Positions 11,861-25,700 of a stretch of DNA of 64,000 nt are shown in pieces. The DNA lies in the NCBI GenBank assembly GCA_027919835.1, contig JANVFP010000019.1, positions 682,001 to 746,000 on the forward strand, written 5' to 3'. How positions within the stretch are numbered: the stretch's first letter is position 1; every line of letters starts with the position of its first letter. Source of the stretch: Lentinula raphanica. Its lineage: Eukaryota; Basidiomycota; Agaricomycetes; Agaricales; Omphalotaceae. A program made the position numbers and the translations under genes. Under the pieces are notes generated by a model, which had not been told where the DNA came from, searched no databases, and worked only from the letters and a program-made list of their open reading frames with translations.

Positions 11861-14800
11861 TAGTGTGTGTCTCGGGTCGGGTCGGGTGCCCCTGAGGCCA
11901 GCCCGACCCGGCACCCGGCATGCACCCGAACCCGTACCCCCGGTTGACGGTTACCCGACCTCGACGGGTGGCCGGCGGGTGGCAGATGGATTACACTTCA
12001 GGTTCCACGTTATAGAGAAATTTTATATTTATTTGACACTACTATATGAACGAGCAATATATCTTTGTGGTACCTACCCTACTACATAAGTTCATCGTCT
12101 ACAACAAAAGTATCCACAGCCTCATCCACATTGTCAGGAGAGCCCTCATCAAGTAAGAAAGCAACCAGTTCTTCATTGGTGAAGAAATCCTCACGCGACC
12201 AGTCCCCAAAGCACATGAGTGCCTGGATCGTGGTCGCACGAAGCCGGTTGCGCAGGTGGGATATGAGAATACGACCGCGCGAGAATGAACACTCCACGCC
12301 GACCGACGAAGCTAAATATCAACAGAGAGTGAGCACTGAGTGACCAAAGACAAAAACTCACATACCTGGTATAGAATGAATAGACAATGCAAGTTTCGAG
12401 AGGTTAGGATAAGTTTTTTTGTTCAACAGCCACCACTGGAGTGGATCGGTGGAAGTTGCAACCACGCTATCTGAGAGATAGCGGTCAAGCTCATCCGTCT
12501 CGTTGGATACCGCGGCGACCTGGACACGTTTGGCCATCAAAGAAAAGAATGAATTAGAGGGGGCTTGCGTATCAGTCTACAATGAGTGATTAATAAACGA
12601 CGTTAGTAAGTAGCAAAAAAACACTCACCTCGGGAGTAGTAGGTGTGTTGGAAGCTGTCTGAGCTGTCGTCGGTTTAAATGTGTGTTCCCATACTTCCCG
12701 GTTACTGTAACAGCACTGTCGATCCAGAGTTGAGGCCAATTAGCATTCTTGAAATAATCGAGCTTGAGTGAGGGGTCAAGGACTGAGAAATTTTCGTGAG
12801 GCCAATATAGCAAGAGAATGAAAGAAAACGTACTCATTGCAATACGATAGACATACGAGTCATCGCTCAACTCATAGTACCTGTTCATCGTCCGTTTTCC
12901 GATCAAGAGCGCATGCCGGACTGGTGTAGATAGGGTCTCGTCGTCGATGATACCAGACGCGAACACCTCATCAATGGTGTCCATAGCGGGAATAACTGCC
13001 GCAACTCTTGTTGAGCTCATGGAGAACAAGCTCGTAGCCTCTTTCAAGATCTGGGACAAACGAGTGAGCAGTAATCATGAAATATGTGCTCAAGGCATAC
13101 CTTTAGAGCTGAGACTAGCCCTTCAATCGCATTCCACTCATCATCTTCAAGAAGTAAATCATACACGCGATTCGTCGAGCGGTCCAAGAAGGCCATGATT
13201 GGTTGCTTCATTTTGAGGAAGGCGATTAACATATCGAAGGTTGAATTCCATCTAGTAGCAACGTCTCGAGGGATTGTTTGGCCTTCAAATTCGGTGCCAT
13301 CCACCTGCTCGCGCCAGTTGGGCAGTAAATGAGTAGTCGAGTGAATAATTTTGAACGATATCTTGCGAGTCTAGCGGAGAGGTGAGCGGGGGTCAGAGAG
13401 GAAGGTAGAGAATGAGGGGGGTGAGAAATGGGGTGAACATGTGCGCAGGATTAGAAATGTGTGAGAAACCGGGTAAAACGGAGAAACAAATGATATGCAG
13501 GGTCAGATAGAGATGTGAAAATTATCAAACATACTTTGGATAAGGCCAACTTCACCGGTCCCACCTCTTCTTGCCACGTCGCCCTTTCCGCAGCAGTCAT
13601 ATCATTCAGAACGTCAACAAGACCCTCATCATCATCCTGTTTGCCATTGTCTTCCAAGTCTTTCAACTCTGCTGCAAGCTCGTCGGCCGCTTCATCATCT
13701 TCAGCATTCCCTTCATCATTCCCTTCAGCATTCCCGCGCGGTGCTTTCGTGGCCTCGAATGGACGCAGAATTCCCTTCGCAGTCAAGTTGATCGTGTGTG
13801 CGAAGCAACGAACATGCATTTTCTTTCCCAAAAAACTCGGGATATGCGTCGACAACTCTTCGAGCATGGCTGTGTTCGCACTCGCATTGTCACAGGTAAC
13901 GGAGAGAAGCTATGGTGAGTGAGCTACATTCATACGGCGAAACGCTTGTAACTGACCTTCTCCTGAATGCCGTATTCCTCAAGGGTATTCGCAACTGCGC
14001 TAGCCATGTTCACGGCTGAGTGTGAGCATGGAAGCTCTACAAAATTGAGCAGTACGCTGGTAAGTACTTCACACCCGGTCTTGTTCCTACGGAGTATCTT
14101 TCCAATGATACTCATAAACGCGCGATGATTAGGTGAACTCCAGCAGTTGAGCTCAATCGGTACCAAATATTCATAAGCCTGCATTCTGTAAGTAATTTCA
14201 TATGCATATACCAACGAGTGTGTATACTGACCTGAAGGTCTTTCGCCAGATGTTCTTTTGAGGCTCTGTACAGTTTTTTCACGTCTAGTGCGACAGTCAC
14301 TTTACTCGGCACGTAATGCTTTGGGCGACCCTCTTTTTGAAGCCAATAATAACTTCTGTCTTCCACAATTCGGAATGGGCGCGCGGATTCAGCAACCCAA
14401 CGAGCTGTTACCACCCTATCGACCAAGTCTCAACGTTTATTTCTTCGAACGACGAAGGCAAGAGGGGAGAACACACCGAATCTTTTCGTTTTCAGGTGGA
14501 AGAGTTGAAAACGTTTTGAACCAAGCCGAGACAGTCTTGATTACAGTGGTGAGTGTTGTCTGCTTGCCCTTTGACAACTCTTTAAACCCAGCCCTTGCCT
14601 GCTCTAAGGTAGAATCCTTTATAGCAGCAAGAGCATCATCACCCCAGCACTTTCTCACATGTTCGCGCAGATTTCCCGTCAACCCTCGATCTCCAGTTGA
14701 CCATCCTTGCCGTATCTTCTCCGCACAGTTTGTGCAGCAGTATATCAAATACGCCGGTTTATCGTCTTGTCCAAATTCAATCTCGGGTACTGCATGGAAA

Positions 14801-15390
14801 AAGGCGTATACCGGTGACTTGCGCTTGCCCAAGTTTTTCCCTATCAGATGGTGGTATCAAACGGTGTGTTCCTTCGACGACCTTGTATATGAAAATTTTT
14901 AGCTTATTGATCTCCTTTTTAGCTTCCTCTTTAGCCGCCTTCACTTGCTCTGTCGTGTCAACAATCTCCTCGTCATCGTCATCGCCATCGCCGTCGCCGT
15001 TATTAGTCCCATTTGGTAAAGTCTCTGCAGCAGGTGTTTCGTCATTGTCGTCATCTGAAATGACCCTTGCTTTTTTCACTCGTTTTTTGGGTTTCTTTGC
15101 TGTGTTCGAGTCCGATGCAGGACGTTTGGCCATCGTCAATAGACAGACTGACAGTAGTAAATTTTTTAATTCGAAACGCCATTTCCCTGTATCTACCAAC
15201 CGAGTATGTACATAATTAGTAATTATACATGAATTGCCGTCGAATGTCGATTGCCAAGGCTCCAAGCCGTCATCTGAGGGCCGGGTGTGCCGTACGGGTG
15301 CCGGGTACCAAATTCTGGAACCGACCCGACCCGATATAGGGCACCCGACCCGGGACCCGGCAAGACCCGGCACACCCGGGACACTCACTA
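11861..15390 (-). mobile_element. hAT1 DNA transposon
   Basis: A 3530-bp element with short, imperfect terminal inverted repeats (left TAGTGTGTGTCTCGGGT; right end reads TAGTGAGTGTCCCGGGT on the other strand). It has an 8-bp target duplication CACACAAC at 11853-11860 and 15391-15398, inside a satellite monomer. Eight-base duplications and TAGNG ends are hAT hallmarks. The subterminal 100-150 bp on each side are packed with GGGT/ACCC motifs (CCCGACCCG, GGGTGCCGGGT), likely transposase-binding sites. One minus-strand transposase gene fills the rest. Confidence 0.93.
12082..15133 (-). pseudogene. hAT1 transposase, intron-rich, probably frameshifted
   Basis: Start ATG at 15133 (MAKRPASDSNTAKKPKKR, a basic then acidic tail). 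A BED-type zinc finger follows near 14700 (CCTNC...HVRKC), then the RNase H-like hAT core: TCDNASANT in the exon ending at 13909, HTINL nearby, and DVATRWNSTFDML at about 13270. The dimerisation region is at the end (DPLQWWLLNKKTYPNL; SVGVECSFSRGR). Exons I can define from the 3' end: 12082-12311, 12366-12576, 12629-12782, 12834-13050, 13101-13370, 13535-13909, 13957-14185 and one starting at 14232. Most introns are 46-54 nt; one is 164 nt. The joins at about 14410-14480 and 14820 are unresolved. At about 12700 the expected VWEHTFKP sequence is in a different frame from the preceding DYFKNANWPQLW, suggesting a 1-nt loss. I call it a pseudogene for that reason, without certainty. Confidence 0.75.
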
Positions 15391-18300
15391 CACACAACTG
15401 GCAGTCTAGCACCAATGAGAGCACATTTTTGCTGTGTAAGCTCACTTCCTCGTGCCCTTTGGGCCTATGATTGATCCATGTGCTTGCCTGATTCATTGAC
15501 TGCCATATTTTTACCAGGTTTCCAGTCTCTCTCCACACGACTGGAAGTCTACCACCAATGGGGGCACATTTTTGCTGTGTAAGCTCACTTCCTCATGCCC
15601 TTTGGGCCGATGATTGATCCATCTGCTTGCCTGATTCATCGACTGCCATATATTCATTGACTGCCAGATTCACCAGTAATTTGTCCAGGTTTCCAGTCTC
15701 TTCCCACACACAACTGGCAGTCTAGCACCAACAGGGGGGGCACATTTTTGCTGTGTGAGCTCACTTCCTCGTGCCCTTTGGGCCTATGATTGATCCATGT
15801 TTCATTGACTGCCATATTTTTACCAGGTTTCCAGTCTCTCTCCACACGACTGGCAGTCTACCACCAATGGGGCACATTTTTGCTGTGTAAGCTCACTTCC
15901 TCGTGCCCTTTGGGCCTATGATTGATCCATGTGTTTGCCTGATTCATTGACTGCCATATTCACCAGTAATTTGTCCAGGTTTCCAGTCTCTTCCCACACA
16001 CAACTGGCAGTCTAGCACCAATGGGAGCCCATTTTTGCTGTGTAAGCTCACTTCCTCGTGCCCTTTGGGCGTATGATTGATCCATCTGCTTGCCTGATTC
16101 ATTGACTGCCATATTCACCAGTAATTTGTCCAGGTTTCCAGTCTCTTCCCACACATGACTGGCAGTCAAGCACCAATGGGAGTACATTTTTGCTGTGTAA
16201 GCTCACTTCATAGTGCCCTTCGGTCTTATGATTGATCCATGTGCTTGCCGGATTCATTGACTGCCATATTTTTACCAGGTTTCCAGTCTCTCTCCACACG
16301 ACTGGCAGTCTACCACCAATGGGGGCACCTTTTTGCTGTGTAAGCTCACTGCCTCGTGCCCTTTGGGCCTATGATTGATCCATCTGCTTGCCTGAGTCAT
16401 TGACTGCCAGATTCTGTTTGCCTGATTCATTGACTGCCAGATTCACCAGTAATTTGTCCAGGTTTCCAGTCTCTTCCCACACATGACTGGCAGTGTAGCA
16501 CCAATGGGAGCACATTTTTGCTGTGTAAGCTCACTTCCTAGTGCCCTTGAGTGATATGATTGATCCATCTGTTTGCCTGATTCATCGACTGCCATATTCA
16601 CCAGTAATTCGTCCAGATTTCCAGTCTCTTCCCACACACAACTGGCAGTCTAGCACCAATGAGAGCACATTTTTGCTGTGTAAGCTCACTGCCTCGTGCC
16701 CTTTGGGCGTATGATTGATCCATCTGCTTGCCTGATTCATTGACTGCCATATTCACCAGTAATTTGTCCAGGTTTCCAGTCTCTTCCCACACACAACTGG
16801 CAGTCTAGCACCAATGAGAGCACATTTTTGCTGTGTAAGCTCACTTCCTCATGCCCTTTGGGCCTATGATTGATCCATGTTTCATTGACTGCCATATTTT
16901 TACCAGGTTTCCAGTCTCTCTCCACACGACTGGAAGTCTACCACCAATGGGGGCACATTTTTGCTGTGTAAGCTCACTTCCTCATGCCCTTTGGGCCGAT
17001 GATTGATCCATCTGCTTGCCTGATTCATCGACTGCCATATATTCATTGACTGCCAGATTCACCAGTAATTTGTCCAGGTTTCCAGTCTCTTCCCACACAC
17101 AACTGGCAGTCTAGCACCAATGGGGCACATTTTTGCTGTGTAAGCTCACTTCCTCGTGCCCTTTGGGCCTATGATTGATCCATGTGTTTGCCTGATTCAT
17201 TGACTGCCATATTCACCAGTAATTTGTCCAGGTTTCCAGTCTCTTCCCACACACAACTGGCAGTCTAGCACCAATGGGAGCACATTTGTGCTGTGTAAGC
17301 TCACTTCCTCGTGCCCTTTGGGCGTATGATTGATCCATCCGCTTGCCTGATTCATTGACTGCCATATTCACCAGTAATTTGTCCAGGTTTCCAGTCTCTT
17401 CCCACACATGACTGGCAGTCTAGCACCAATGAGAGCACATTTTTGCTGTGTAAGCTCACTTCCTCATGCCCTTTGGGCGTATGATTGATCCATCTGCTTG
17501 CCTGATTCATTGACTGCCATATTCACCAGTAATTTGTCCAGGTTTCCAGTCTCTTCCCACACATGACTGGCAGTCAAGCACCAATGGGAGTACATTTTTG
17601 CTGTGTAAGCTCACTTCATAGTGCCCTTCGGTCTTATGATTGATCCATGTGCTTGCCGGATTCATTGACTGCCATATTTTTACCAGGTTTCCAGTCTCTC
17701 TCCACACGACTGGCAGTCTACCACCAATGGGGCACATTTTTGCTGTGTAAGCTCACTTCCTCGTGCCCTTTGGGCCTATGATTGATCCATCTGTTTGCCT
17801 GATTCATTGACTGCCATATTCACCAGTAATTTGTCCAGGTTTCCAGTCTCTTCCCACACATGACTGGCAGTGTAGCACCAATGGGAGCACATTTTTGCTG
17901 TGTAAGCTCACTTCCTAGTGCCCTTGAGTGATATGATTGATCCATCTGTTTGCCTGATTCATCGACTGCCATATTCACCAGTAATTCGTCCAGATTTCCA
18001 GTCTCTTCCCACACACAACTGGCAGTCTAGCACCAATCAGAGCACATTTTTGCTGTGTAAGCTCACTGCCTCGTGCCCTTTGGGCCTATGATTGATCCAT
18101 CTGCTTGCCTGATTCATTGACTGCCAGATTCACCAGTAATTTGTCCAGGTTTCCAGTCTCTGTCCACACGACTGGCAGTCTACCACCAATGGGGGCACAT
18201 TTTTGCTGTGTAAGCTCACTGCCTCGTGCCCTTTGGGCCTATGATTGATCCATCTGCTTGCCTGAGTCATTGACTGCCAGATTCACCAGTAATTTGTCCA

Positions 18301-20365
18301 GGTTTCCAGTCTCTTCCCACACACAACTGGCAGTCTAGCACCAATGGGATTGCTATGTAAGCTCACTTCCTAGTGCCCTTGAGTCATATGATTGATCCAT
18401 CTGTTTGCCTGATTCACCGACTGCTATATTCACCAGTAATTTGTCCAGGTTTCCAGTCTCTTCCCACACACAACTGGCAGTCTAGCACCAATGGCAGCAC
18501 ATTTTTGCTGTGTAAGCCCACTTGCTAGTGCCCTTCAGTTTTATGATTGATCCACGTGCTTGCCTGATTCATTGATTGCCATATTCACCAGTAATTCGTC
18601 CAGATTTCCAGTCTCTTCCCACACACAACTGGCAGTCTAGCACCAATGAGAGCACATTTTTGCTGTGTAAGCTCACTGCCTCGTGCCCTTTGGGCCAATG
18701 ATTGATCCATCTGCTTGCCTGATTCATTGGCTGCCATATTTTTACCAGGTTTCCAGTCTCTCTCCATACGACTGGCAGTCTACCACCAATGGGGGCACAT
18801 TTTTGCTGTGTAAGCTCACTTCCTCGTGCCCTTTGGGCCTATGATTGATCCATGTGTTTGCCTGATTCATTGACTGCCATATTCACCAGTAATTTGTCCA
18901 GGTTTCCAGTCTCTTCCCACACACAACTGGCAGTCTAGCACCAATGGGAGCACATTTTTGCTGTGTAAGCTCACTGCCTCGTGCCCTTTGGGCCTATGAT
19001 TGATCCATCTGCTTGCCTGATTCATTGACTGCCAGATTCACCAGTAATTCGTCCAGGTTTCCAGTCTCTTCCCACACACAACTGGCAGTCTAGCACCAAT
19101 GGGAGCACATTTTTGCTGTGTAAGCTCACTTCCTCGTGCCCTTTGGGCCTATGATTGATCCATCTGCTTGCCTGATTCATTGGCTGCCATATTTTTACCA
19201 GGTTTCCAGTCTCTCTCCACACAACTGGCAGTCTACCACCAATGGGGGCACATTTTTGCTGTGTAAGCTCACTTCCTCGTGCCCTTTGGGCCTATGATTG
19301 ATCCATCTGCTTGCCTGAGTCATTGACTGCCAGATTCACCAGTAATTTGTCCAGGTTTCCAGTCTCTGTCCACACGACTGGCAGTCTACCACCAATGGGG
19401 GCACATTTTTGCTGTGTAAGCTCACTGCCTCGTGCCCTTTGGGCCTATGATTGATCCATCTGCTTGCCTGAGTCATTGACTGCCAGATTCACCAGTAATT
19501 TGTCCAGGTTTCCAGTCTCTTCCCACACACAACTGGCAGTCTAGCACCAATGGGATTGCTATGTAAGCTCACTTCCTAGTGCCCTTGAGTCATATGATTG
19601 ATCCATCTATTTGCCTGATTCACCGACTGCTATATTCACCAGTAATTTGTCCAGGTTTCCAGTCTCTTCCCACACACAACTGGCAGTCTAGCACCAATGG
19701 CAGCACATTTTTGCTGTGTAAGCCCACTTGCTAGTGCCCTTCAGTTTTATGATTGATCCACGTGCTTGCCTGATTCATTGATTGCCACATTTTTACCAGG
19801 TTTCCAGTCTCTCTCCACACAACTGGCAGTCTACCACCAATGGGGGCACATTTTTGCTGTGTAAGCTCACTTCCTCATGCCCTTTGGGCCTATAATTGAT
19901 CCATCTGCTTGCCTGATTCATTGACTGCCATATTTTCCTGTAAATTGTCCAGGTTTCTAGTGTCTTCAACCCACACACGACTGGCAGTCTAGCACCAATG
20001 GGGGCATGTTTTTGCTGTGTAAGCCCACTTCCTAGTGCCCTTCGGATTTATGATTGATCCATCTGCTTGCCTGATTCATTGACTGCCATATTTTCCAGTA
20101 AATTGTTCAGGTTTCCAGTCTCTTCCCACACACGACTAGTAGTCTAGCCCCAATGGGAGCACATTTTTGCTGTATAAGCCCATTTCCTAGTGCCCTTGAG
20201 TCATATGATTGATTCATCTGCTTGCCTGATTCATTGACTGCCATATTTTCCAGTAATTTGTTCAGGTTTCCAGTCTCTTCCCACACACAACTGATAGTCT
20301 AGCACCAATGAGGGCTCATTTTTGCTGTGTAAGCTCACTTCCTCGTGCCCTTTGGGCATATGATT
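15391..20365. repeat. Satellite array, segment 3
   Basis: Same orientation as segments 1 and 2. Blocks are duplicated inside the array. A distinctive GACTGGAAGTCTACC monomer near 15540 recurs near 16929 (shift about 1.39 kb). A monomer with a CAATGGGATTGCTATG deletion at about 18341 recurs at about 19547 (shift about 1.21 kb). Monomers near the right end (19900-20360) are more diverged, with CCAGTAAATTGTTCAGG and ACTAGTAGTC variants. Confidence 0.95.
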
Positions 20366-20761
20366 TGACAGATCCGCTATAACCTAAGTGAGTACTCACG
20401 AGCCTCAGAACACAAGTAAGTTCTCATTTACCTATAACCTAAGTGAGTACACATGAGCTATAGGTGATGATAAGTAAGTAGGTACGAAACGACAGTGTAG
20501 AAAAAAAGACGTGCCCTCAGAACACAAGTAGGTTCTGAGGGGCATCCAATGATTTTAGATAGGTTTAAATATGAAGGAAAATTTACACTGGCACCAAGAA
20601 GGTCCGTGCCCAGAACCCTGAAACCTATGAGTGAAACACCCTCACTGGGCTGTACGAGCAGAAGCAAAATCTGACCTCATCCCCTCCGAACCGCATACAA
20701 CCAGAACGCCCAAATAGTCACCTGATGTGACACGGTACACGTACACGACACGAATCTAACA
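20366..20761 (-). repeat. Copia 3' LTR
   Basis: About 396 bp. On the minus strand it begins TGTTAGATTCGTGTCG and ends at TGTCA, where the satellite resumes. A purine run (AGGGGGAG on the minus strand, 20762-20769) precedes it as the polypurine tract. The distal boundary is inferred from the satellite break because no second LTR is present. Confidence 0.7.
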
Positions 20762-22676
20762 CTCCCCCTGGCATTCTGTATACCACCAGTTTGAACCCAG
20801 GGCAGAGACGATCTGGCGATGCTTGTCCTTAGGTAGTGACTTCCTCATGATGTTGGCAAGATTTTGATTGCTAGCCACAGGATGTACAGATACCTTGTTT
20901 TGTGAGACAATGTCGCAAATGAAGTGATAGCATATAGTATCAATGTGCTTGGAGAGATTGTGTTCCTTGTTTGTCTTGGATAAGCTAATAGCGCCGAGAT
21001 TGTCGCAGAACAGATCCATTGGTTTGTCTCCCAAACCCATCTCGATTTCATCTAGCCAACTCCGGGTCCACAAGGCCTGCTGTACGCCACGAGACATCAA
21101 AATATATTCGGACTCGATAGAGGAAAGTGTGACCAACGACTGGCGCTTCAATGACCATGAGACAGGAGCACCATTGACCAGGAAAATGTATACTGACATT
21201 GACTTCCTGGTCACCTTATCACCAGCCCAGTCAGCATTGACGTATCCTATTGGCCGGACTGTATCCGAAGTACTGGGGCGATATACAATACCATAGTGAA
21301 TAGTGGAGTTGAGGTAGCGGCAGAGTTTGATAAGGAGATCCCAATGTTCACGAGAGGGAGCATCCTGGACTGTAGAGAGAACACTACAGGCAAAGACGAT
21401 GTCCGGGCGCGTGCAGCTAGCTCCCCACCAACAACATCCAAGGATAGCTCGATACAGCTGATCTTTCATAAACTCGATGTCTTCTTCAGAGCGTGAGGTG
21501 AGCGAAGTAAACGAAAACGAAAAGTTGGGAGGAAGAGGTGTATAAATCGGGCGGAGCTGTCCTTCCAGGCCAAAGTAACAGAATGCATTCAGGAAGAAAC
21601 ATCAGCAAAATCACCCTGTCTCTGGAGACTCCAGGGACACCCCCCAAATCCTGGGCAACCTCAGAGTAATAAAAGTGCTTTAGAGTCTCAGGGCATCTCT
21701 GGGCATCTTTGAAGATCTCTGAGGGTGCCAAAATTTCTCTGAGAGAGCTGAAAGAGATAAAATCTCTCTAGGATTTGGGGGGTGTCCCTGGAGTCTCCAG
21801 AGACAGGTGTGATTTTCCTGATGAAGGAAACTGTGAGATAGAGATTGACCCATTGCTTCGATGGTCAATCGATAAGCCGACGAGGAAGTGTTTGTCCTTT
21901 ACATCTGTGAGATCCCAGACTTCGAACCCTTTTACCACAGCATTTGCTTCGCTACTGGAGGACGAGCCACAGAACACATCATCGGTGTGAACCGACGCGA
22001 TAGAGTATTCGTCAGTTTCTGGATCACGTTGAAAACGAATACACGGATCGGCACGAGAGGATTTGAAACCAAGTTTCTTGAACTGTCCCTCTAGTTCTTT
22101 GTACCAGATGTGACCTGCCTGAGACATCCCATACAAGGGCTTGTGCATCAGACATACTTTGTCCTCCTCCCCCTGAACAGCAAAACCCACAGGTTGGTTC
22201 ATGTACACTGGTGGATCCTTCAGAAGCGTTCCGTTGAGGTAGGCCGACAAGAAGTCCCATTGACGAGTCTGTAGTTGTTTGAAGGCGCATATAGCGATGA
22301 GGAGACGGACCGATTCTGCTCTGGCAACCATCGACCAGCTCTTGTCAAAATCTACACCCGGAATCTGCATATCTCCCCTAGCCATGTATTGCGCTTTACG
22401 TTTGAGGACTACCCCTTCACCATCAACCTTCAAGTCAAAAACCCACATCCCATTCATGATTCTGGCATTCTCCGGATGATTCACCAAGGACCAGCACCCT
22501 CGACTCTGAAGTGAATCGATCTCCTTCTTCATAGGAGGAAGCCATTCATCTGACGATTTCATAGCCTCTCCATACGATTTAGGAATACCTATGTCTCCTC
22601 CCCCTTTGATGGTGCTTGCCAACGCAATGATGTTCGCCCACCGTTCGGAATCCTCTTGAACACATTGAGCATCCAT
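20756..22676 (-). pseudogene. Copia pol fragment: reverse transcriptase and RNase H
   Basis: From 22676 downward the frame reads a Copia reverse transcriptase: WSLVNHPENARIMNGMWVF, then MARGDMQIPGVDFDKSWSMV, then LLIAICAFKQLQTRQWDFLSAYLNG, then LMHKPLYGMSQAGHIWYKEL. The catalytic box is VHTDDVF rather than the usual YVDD type, keeping both aspartates. After the inserted element the frame continues with MKDQLYRAILGCCWWGASCTRPDIVF and an RNase H (YVNADWAGDKVTRKSMSVY, IESEYILM, LFCDNLGAISLSK, KHIDTICYHFICD). Taking out 21600-21823 with one copy of the AA duplicate rejoins the frame. The stop at 20756-20758 lies 4-6 nt inside the 3' LTR. The open frame upstream of 22676 (RVPSACLLQS) is also Copia-like, so the gene is truncated rather than starting there. 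Confidence 0.88.
21600..21823. mobile_element. CATCAGG-family TIR element, copy a
   Basis: 224 bp. The ends are CATCAGCAAAATCACCCTG and, inverted, CATCAGGAAAATCACACCTG; the TIRs then extend through GACTCCAGGGACACCCCCCAAATCC. Target duplicate AA (21598-21599, 21824-21825). No coding capacity; the middle has repeated CTCTGAG/ATCTTTG words. It sits inside Copia pol. Confidence 0.9.
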
Positions 22677-22790
22677 GGATTGAAGAAGACACGCAGATGG
22701 AACCCTAATATGAGTAGATCAACGAAGGATACGTGGAGCAGGAGAAATGTTGGCTTGTGGCGATGAAGATCAGGAGACAAAGAAGTAGGG

Positions 22791-25700
22791 TACCATTAGA
22801 GGCACATTTTTGCTGTGTAAGCTCACTTCCTAGCGCCCTTGGGTCATATCATTGATCCATGTGCTTGCCTGATTCATTGACTAGTAATTTGTCCAGGTTT
22901 CCAGTCGCTTCCCACACAAGACTGGCAGTCTAGTACCATCGGGGGCACATTTTCGCTGTGTAAGCTCACTTCCTAGTGCGCTTGAGTCATATGATTGATC
23001 CATCTGCTTGCCTGATTCATTGATTGCCATATTCACCAGTAATTTGTCCAGGTTTCCAGTCTCTTCCCACACAAGACTAGTACTCTAGCACCAATGGGAG
23101 CACATTTTTGCAGTGTAAGCTCACTTCCTAGCGCCCTTTGGTCATATCATTGATCCATGTGCTTGCCTGATTCATTGACTGCCATATTCACCAGTAATCT
23201 GTCCAGGTTTCCAGTCTCTTCCCACACAAGACTAGTACTCTAGCACCAATGGGAGCACATTTTCGCTGCGTAAGCCCACTTCCTAGTGCCCTTGAGTCAT
23301 ATGATTGAGCCATGTGCTTGCCTGATTCATTGACTGCCAAATTCACCAATAATTTGTCCAGGTTCATCAGCAAAACTGACCTGGTGCCTAGGCTGCCTAG
23401 AGATACCCCCCAAAACCTCAGCAGTTTGAAAACTTTGAATTTGCCTGAAAAAGCCTGAGCAAGCCTGAGTTTGCCTGGAAAAGCCTGGGCAAGCCTGAGT
23501 TTGCCTCAGATTTCTTTGGGTGCTTTGGGAGAGCCTAGGTTTTGGGGGGTATCTCTGGGTTACCTAGGCCAAGGACACTTTTCCTGATGTTTCCAGTCTC
23601 TTCCCACACAAGACTAGTAGTCTAGCACCAATGGGAGCATATTTTCGCTGCGTAAGCCCACTTCCTAGTGCCCTTGAGTCATATGATTGATCAATGTGCT
23701 TGCCTGATTCATTGACTAGTAATTTGTCCAGGTTTCCAGTCGCTTCCCACACAAGACTGGCAGTCTAGTACCATCGGGGGCACATTTTCGCGGTGTAAGC
23801 TCACTTCCTAGTGCCCTTTGGTCATATCATTGATCCATGCGCTTGCCTGATTCATTGACTGCCATATTCACCAATAATTTGTCCAGGTTTCCAGTCTCTT
23901 CCCACACAAGAGTAGTACTCTAGCACCAATGGGAGAACATTTTCGCTGTGTAAGCCCACTTCCTAGTGCGCTTGAGTCATATGATTGATCCATCTGTTTG
24001 CCTGATTCATTGACTGCCATATTCACCGGCACTTTGTCCAGGTTTCCAGTCTCTTCCCACACACGACTAGTAGTCTAGCACCAATGGGAGCACATTTTCG
24101 CTGTGTAAGCTCACTTCCTAGTGCCCTTTGGTCATATCATTGATCCATGCGCTTGCCTGATTCATTGACTGCCATATTCACCAATAATTTGTCCAGGTTT
24201 CCAGTCTCTTCCCACACAAGAGTAGTACTCTAGCACCAATGGGAGAACATTTTCGCTGTGTAAGCCCACTTCCTAGTGCGCTTGAGTCATATGATTGATC
24301 CATCTGCTTGCCTGATTCATTGACTGCCATATTCACCGGCACTTTGTCCAGGTTTCCAGTCTCTTCCCACACACGACTAGTAGTCTAGCACCAATGGGAG
24401 CACATTTTCGCTGCGTAAGCCCACTTCCTAGTGCCCTTGAGTCATATGATTGAGCCATGTGCTTGCCTGATTCATTGACTGCCATATTCACCAATAATTT
24501 GTCCAGGTTTCCAGTCTCTTCCCACACAAGACTAGTAGTCTAGCACCAATGGGAGCACATTTTCGCTGCGTAAGCCCACTTCCTAGTGCCCTTGAGTCAT
24601 ATGATTGATCCATGTGCTTGCCTGATTCATTGACTAGTAATTTGTCCAAGTTTCCAGTCGCTTCCCACACAAGACTGGCAGTCTAGTACCATCGGGGGCA
24701 CATTTTCGCGGTGTAAGCTCACTTCCTAGTGCCCTTGAGTCATACGATTGATCCATCTGCTTGCCTGATTCATTGTCACCGGCACTTTGTCCAGGTTTCC
24801 AGTCTCTTCCCACACACGACTAGTAGTCTAGCACCAATGGGAGCACATTTTCGCTGTGTAAGCTCACTTCCTAGTGCGCTTGAGTCATATGATTGATCCA
24901 TCTGCTTGCCTGATTCATTGATTGCCATATTCACCAGTAATTTGTCCAGGTTTCCAGTCTCTTCCCACACAAGACTAGTAGTCTAACTCCAATGGGGGCA
25001 CATTTTCGCTGCGTAAGCCCACTTCCTAGTAGTGCCCTTGAGTCATATGATTGAGCCATGCGCTTGCCTGATTCATTGACTGCCATATTCACCAATAATT
25101 TGTCCAGGTTTCCAGTCTCTTCCCACACACGACTAGTAGTCTAGCACCAATGGGAGCACATTTTCGCTGTGTAAGCCCACTTCCTAGTGCCCTTGAGTCA
25201 TATCATTGAGCCATGCGCTTGCCTGATTCATTGACTGCCATATTCACCAATAATTTGTCCAGGTTTCCAGTCTATTCCCACACAAGAGTAGTACTCTAGC
25301 ACCAATGGGAGAACATTTTCGCTGTGTAAGCCCACTTCCTAGTGCGCTTGAGTCATATGATTGATCCATCTGTTTGCCTGATTCATTGACTGCCATATTC
25401 ACCGGCACTTTGTCCAGGTTTCCAGTCTCTTCCCACACACAACTAGTAGTCTAGCACCAATGGGAGCACATTTTCGCTGTGTAAGCCCACTTCCTAGTAG
25501 TGCCCTTGAGTCATATGATTGAACCATGCGCTTGCCTGATTCATTGACTGCCATATTCACCAATAATTTGTCCAGGTTTCCAGTCTCTTCCCACACAAGA
25601 CTAGTAGTCTAACACCATCGGGGGCACATTTTCGCTGTGTAAGCTCACTTCCTAGTGCGCTTGAGTCATATGATTGATCCATCTGCTTGCCTGATTCATT

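Larger units (their letters stand above)
20366..22790 (-). mobile_element. 5'-truncated Ty1/Copia retrotransposon
   Basis: The 3' part of a Copia element on the minus strand: reverse transcriptase, RNase H, polypurine tract and 3' LTR. Gag, protease, integrase and the 5' LTR are absent; the sequence passes into satellite at about 22790. The reverse transcriptase region is split by a 224-bp CATCAGG-family insertion (21600-21823). Confidence 0.88.

Noticed and set aside
11865..12089. 74-aa ORF in the left end of hAT1
   Set aside because: Made of GGGT/ACCC subterminal repeats; not a protein-like sequence.
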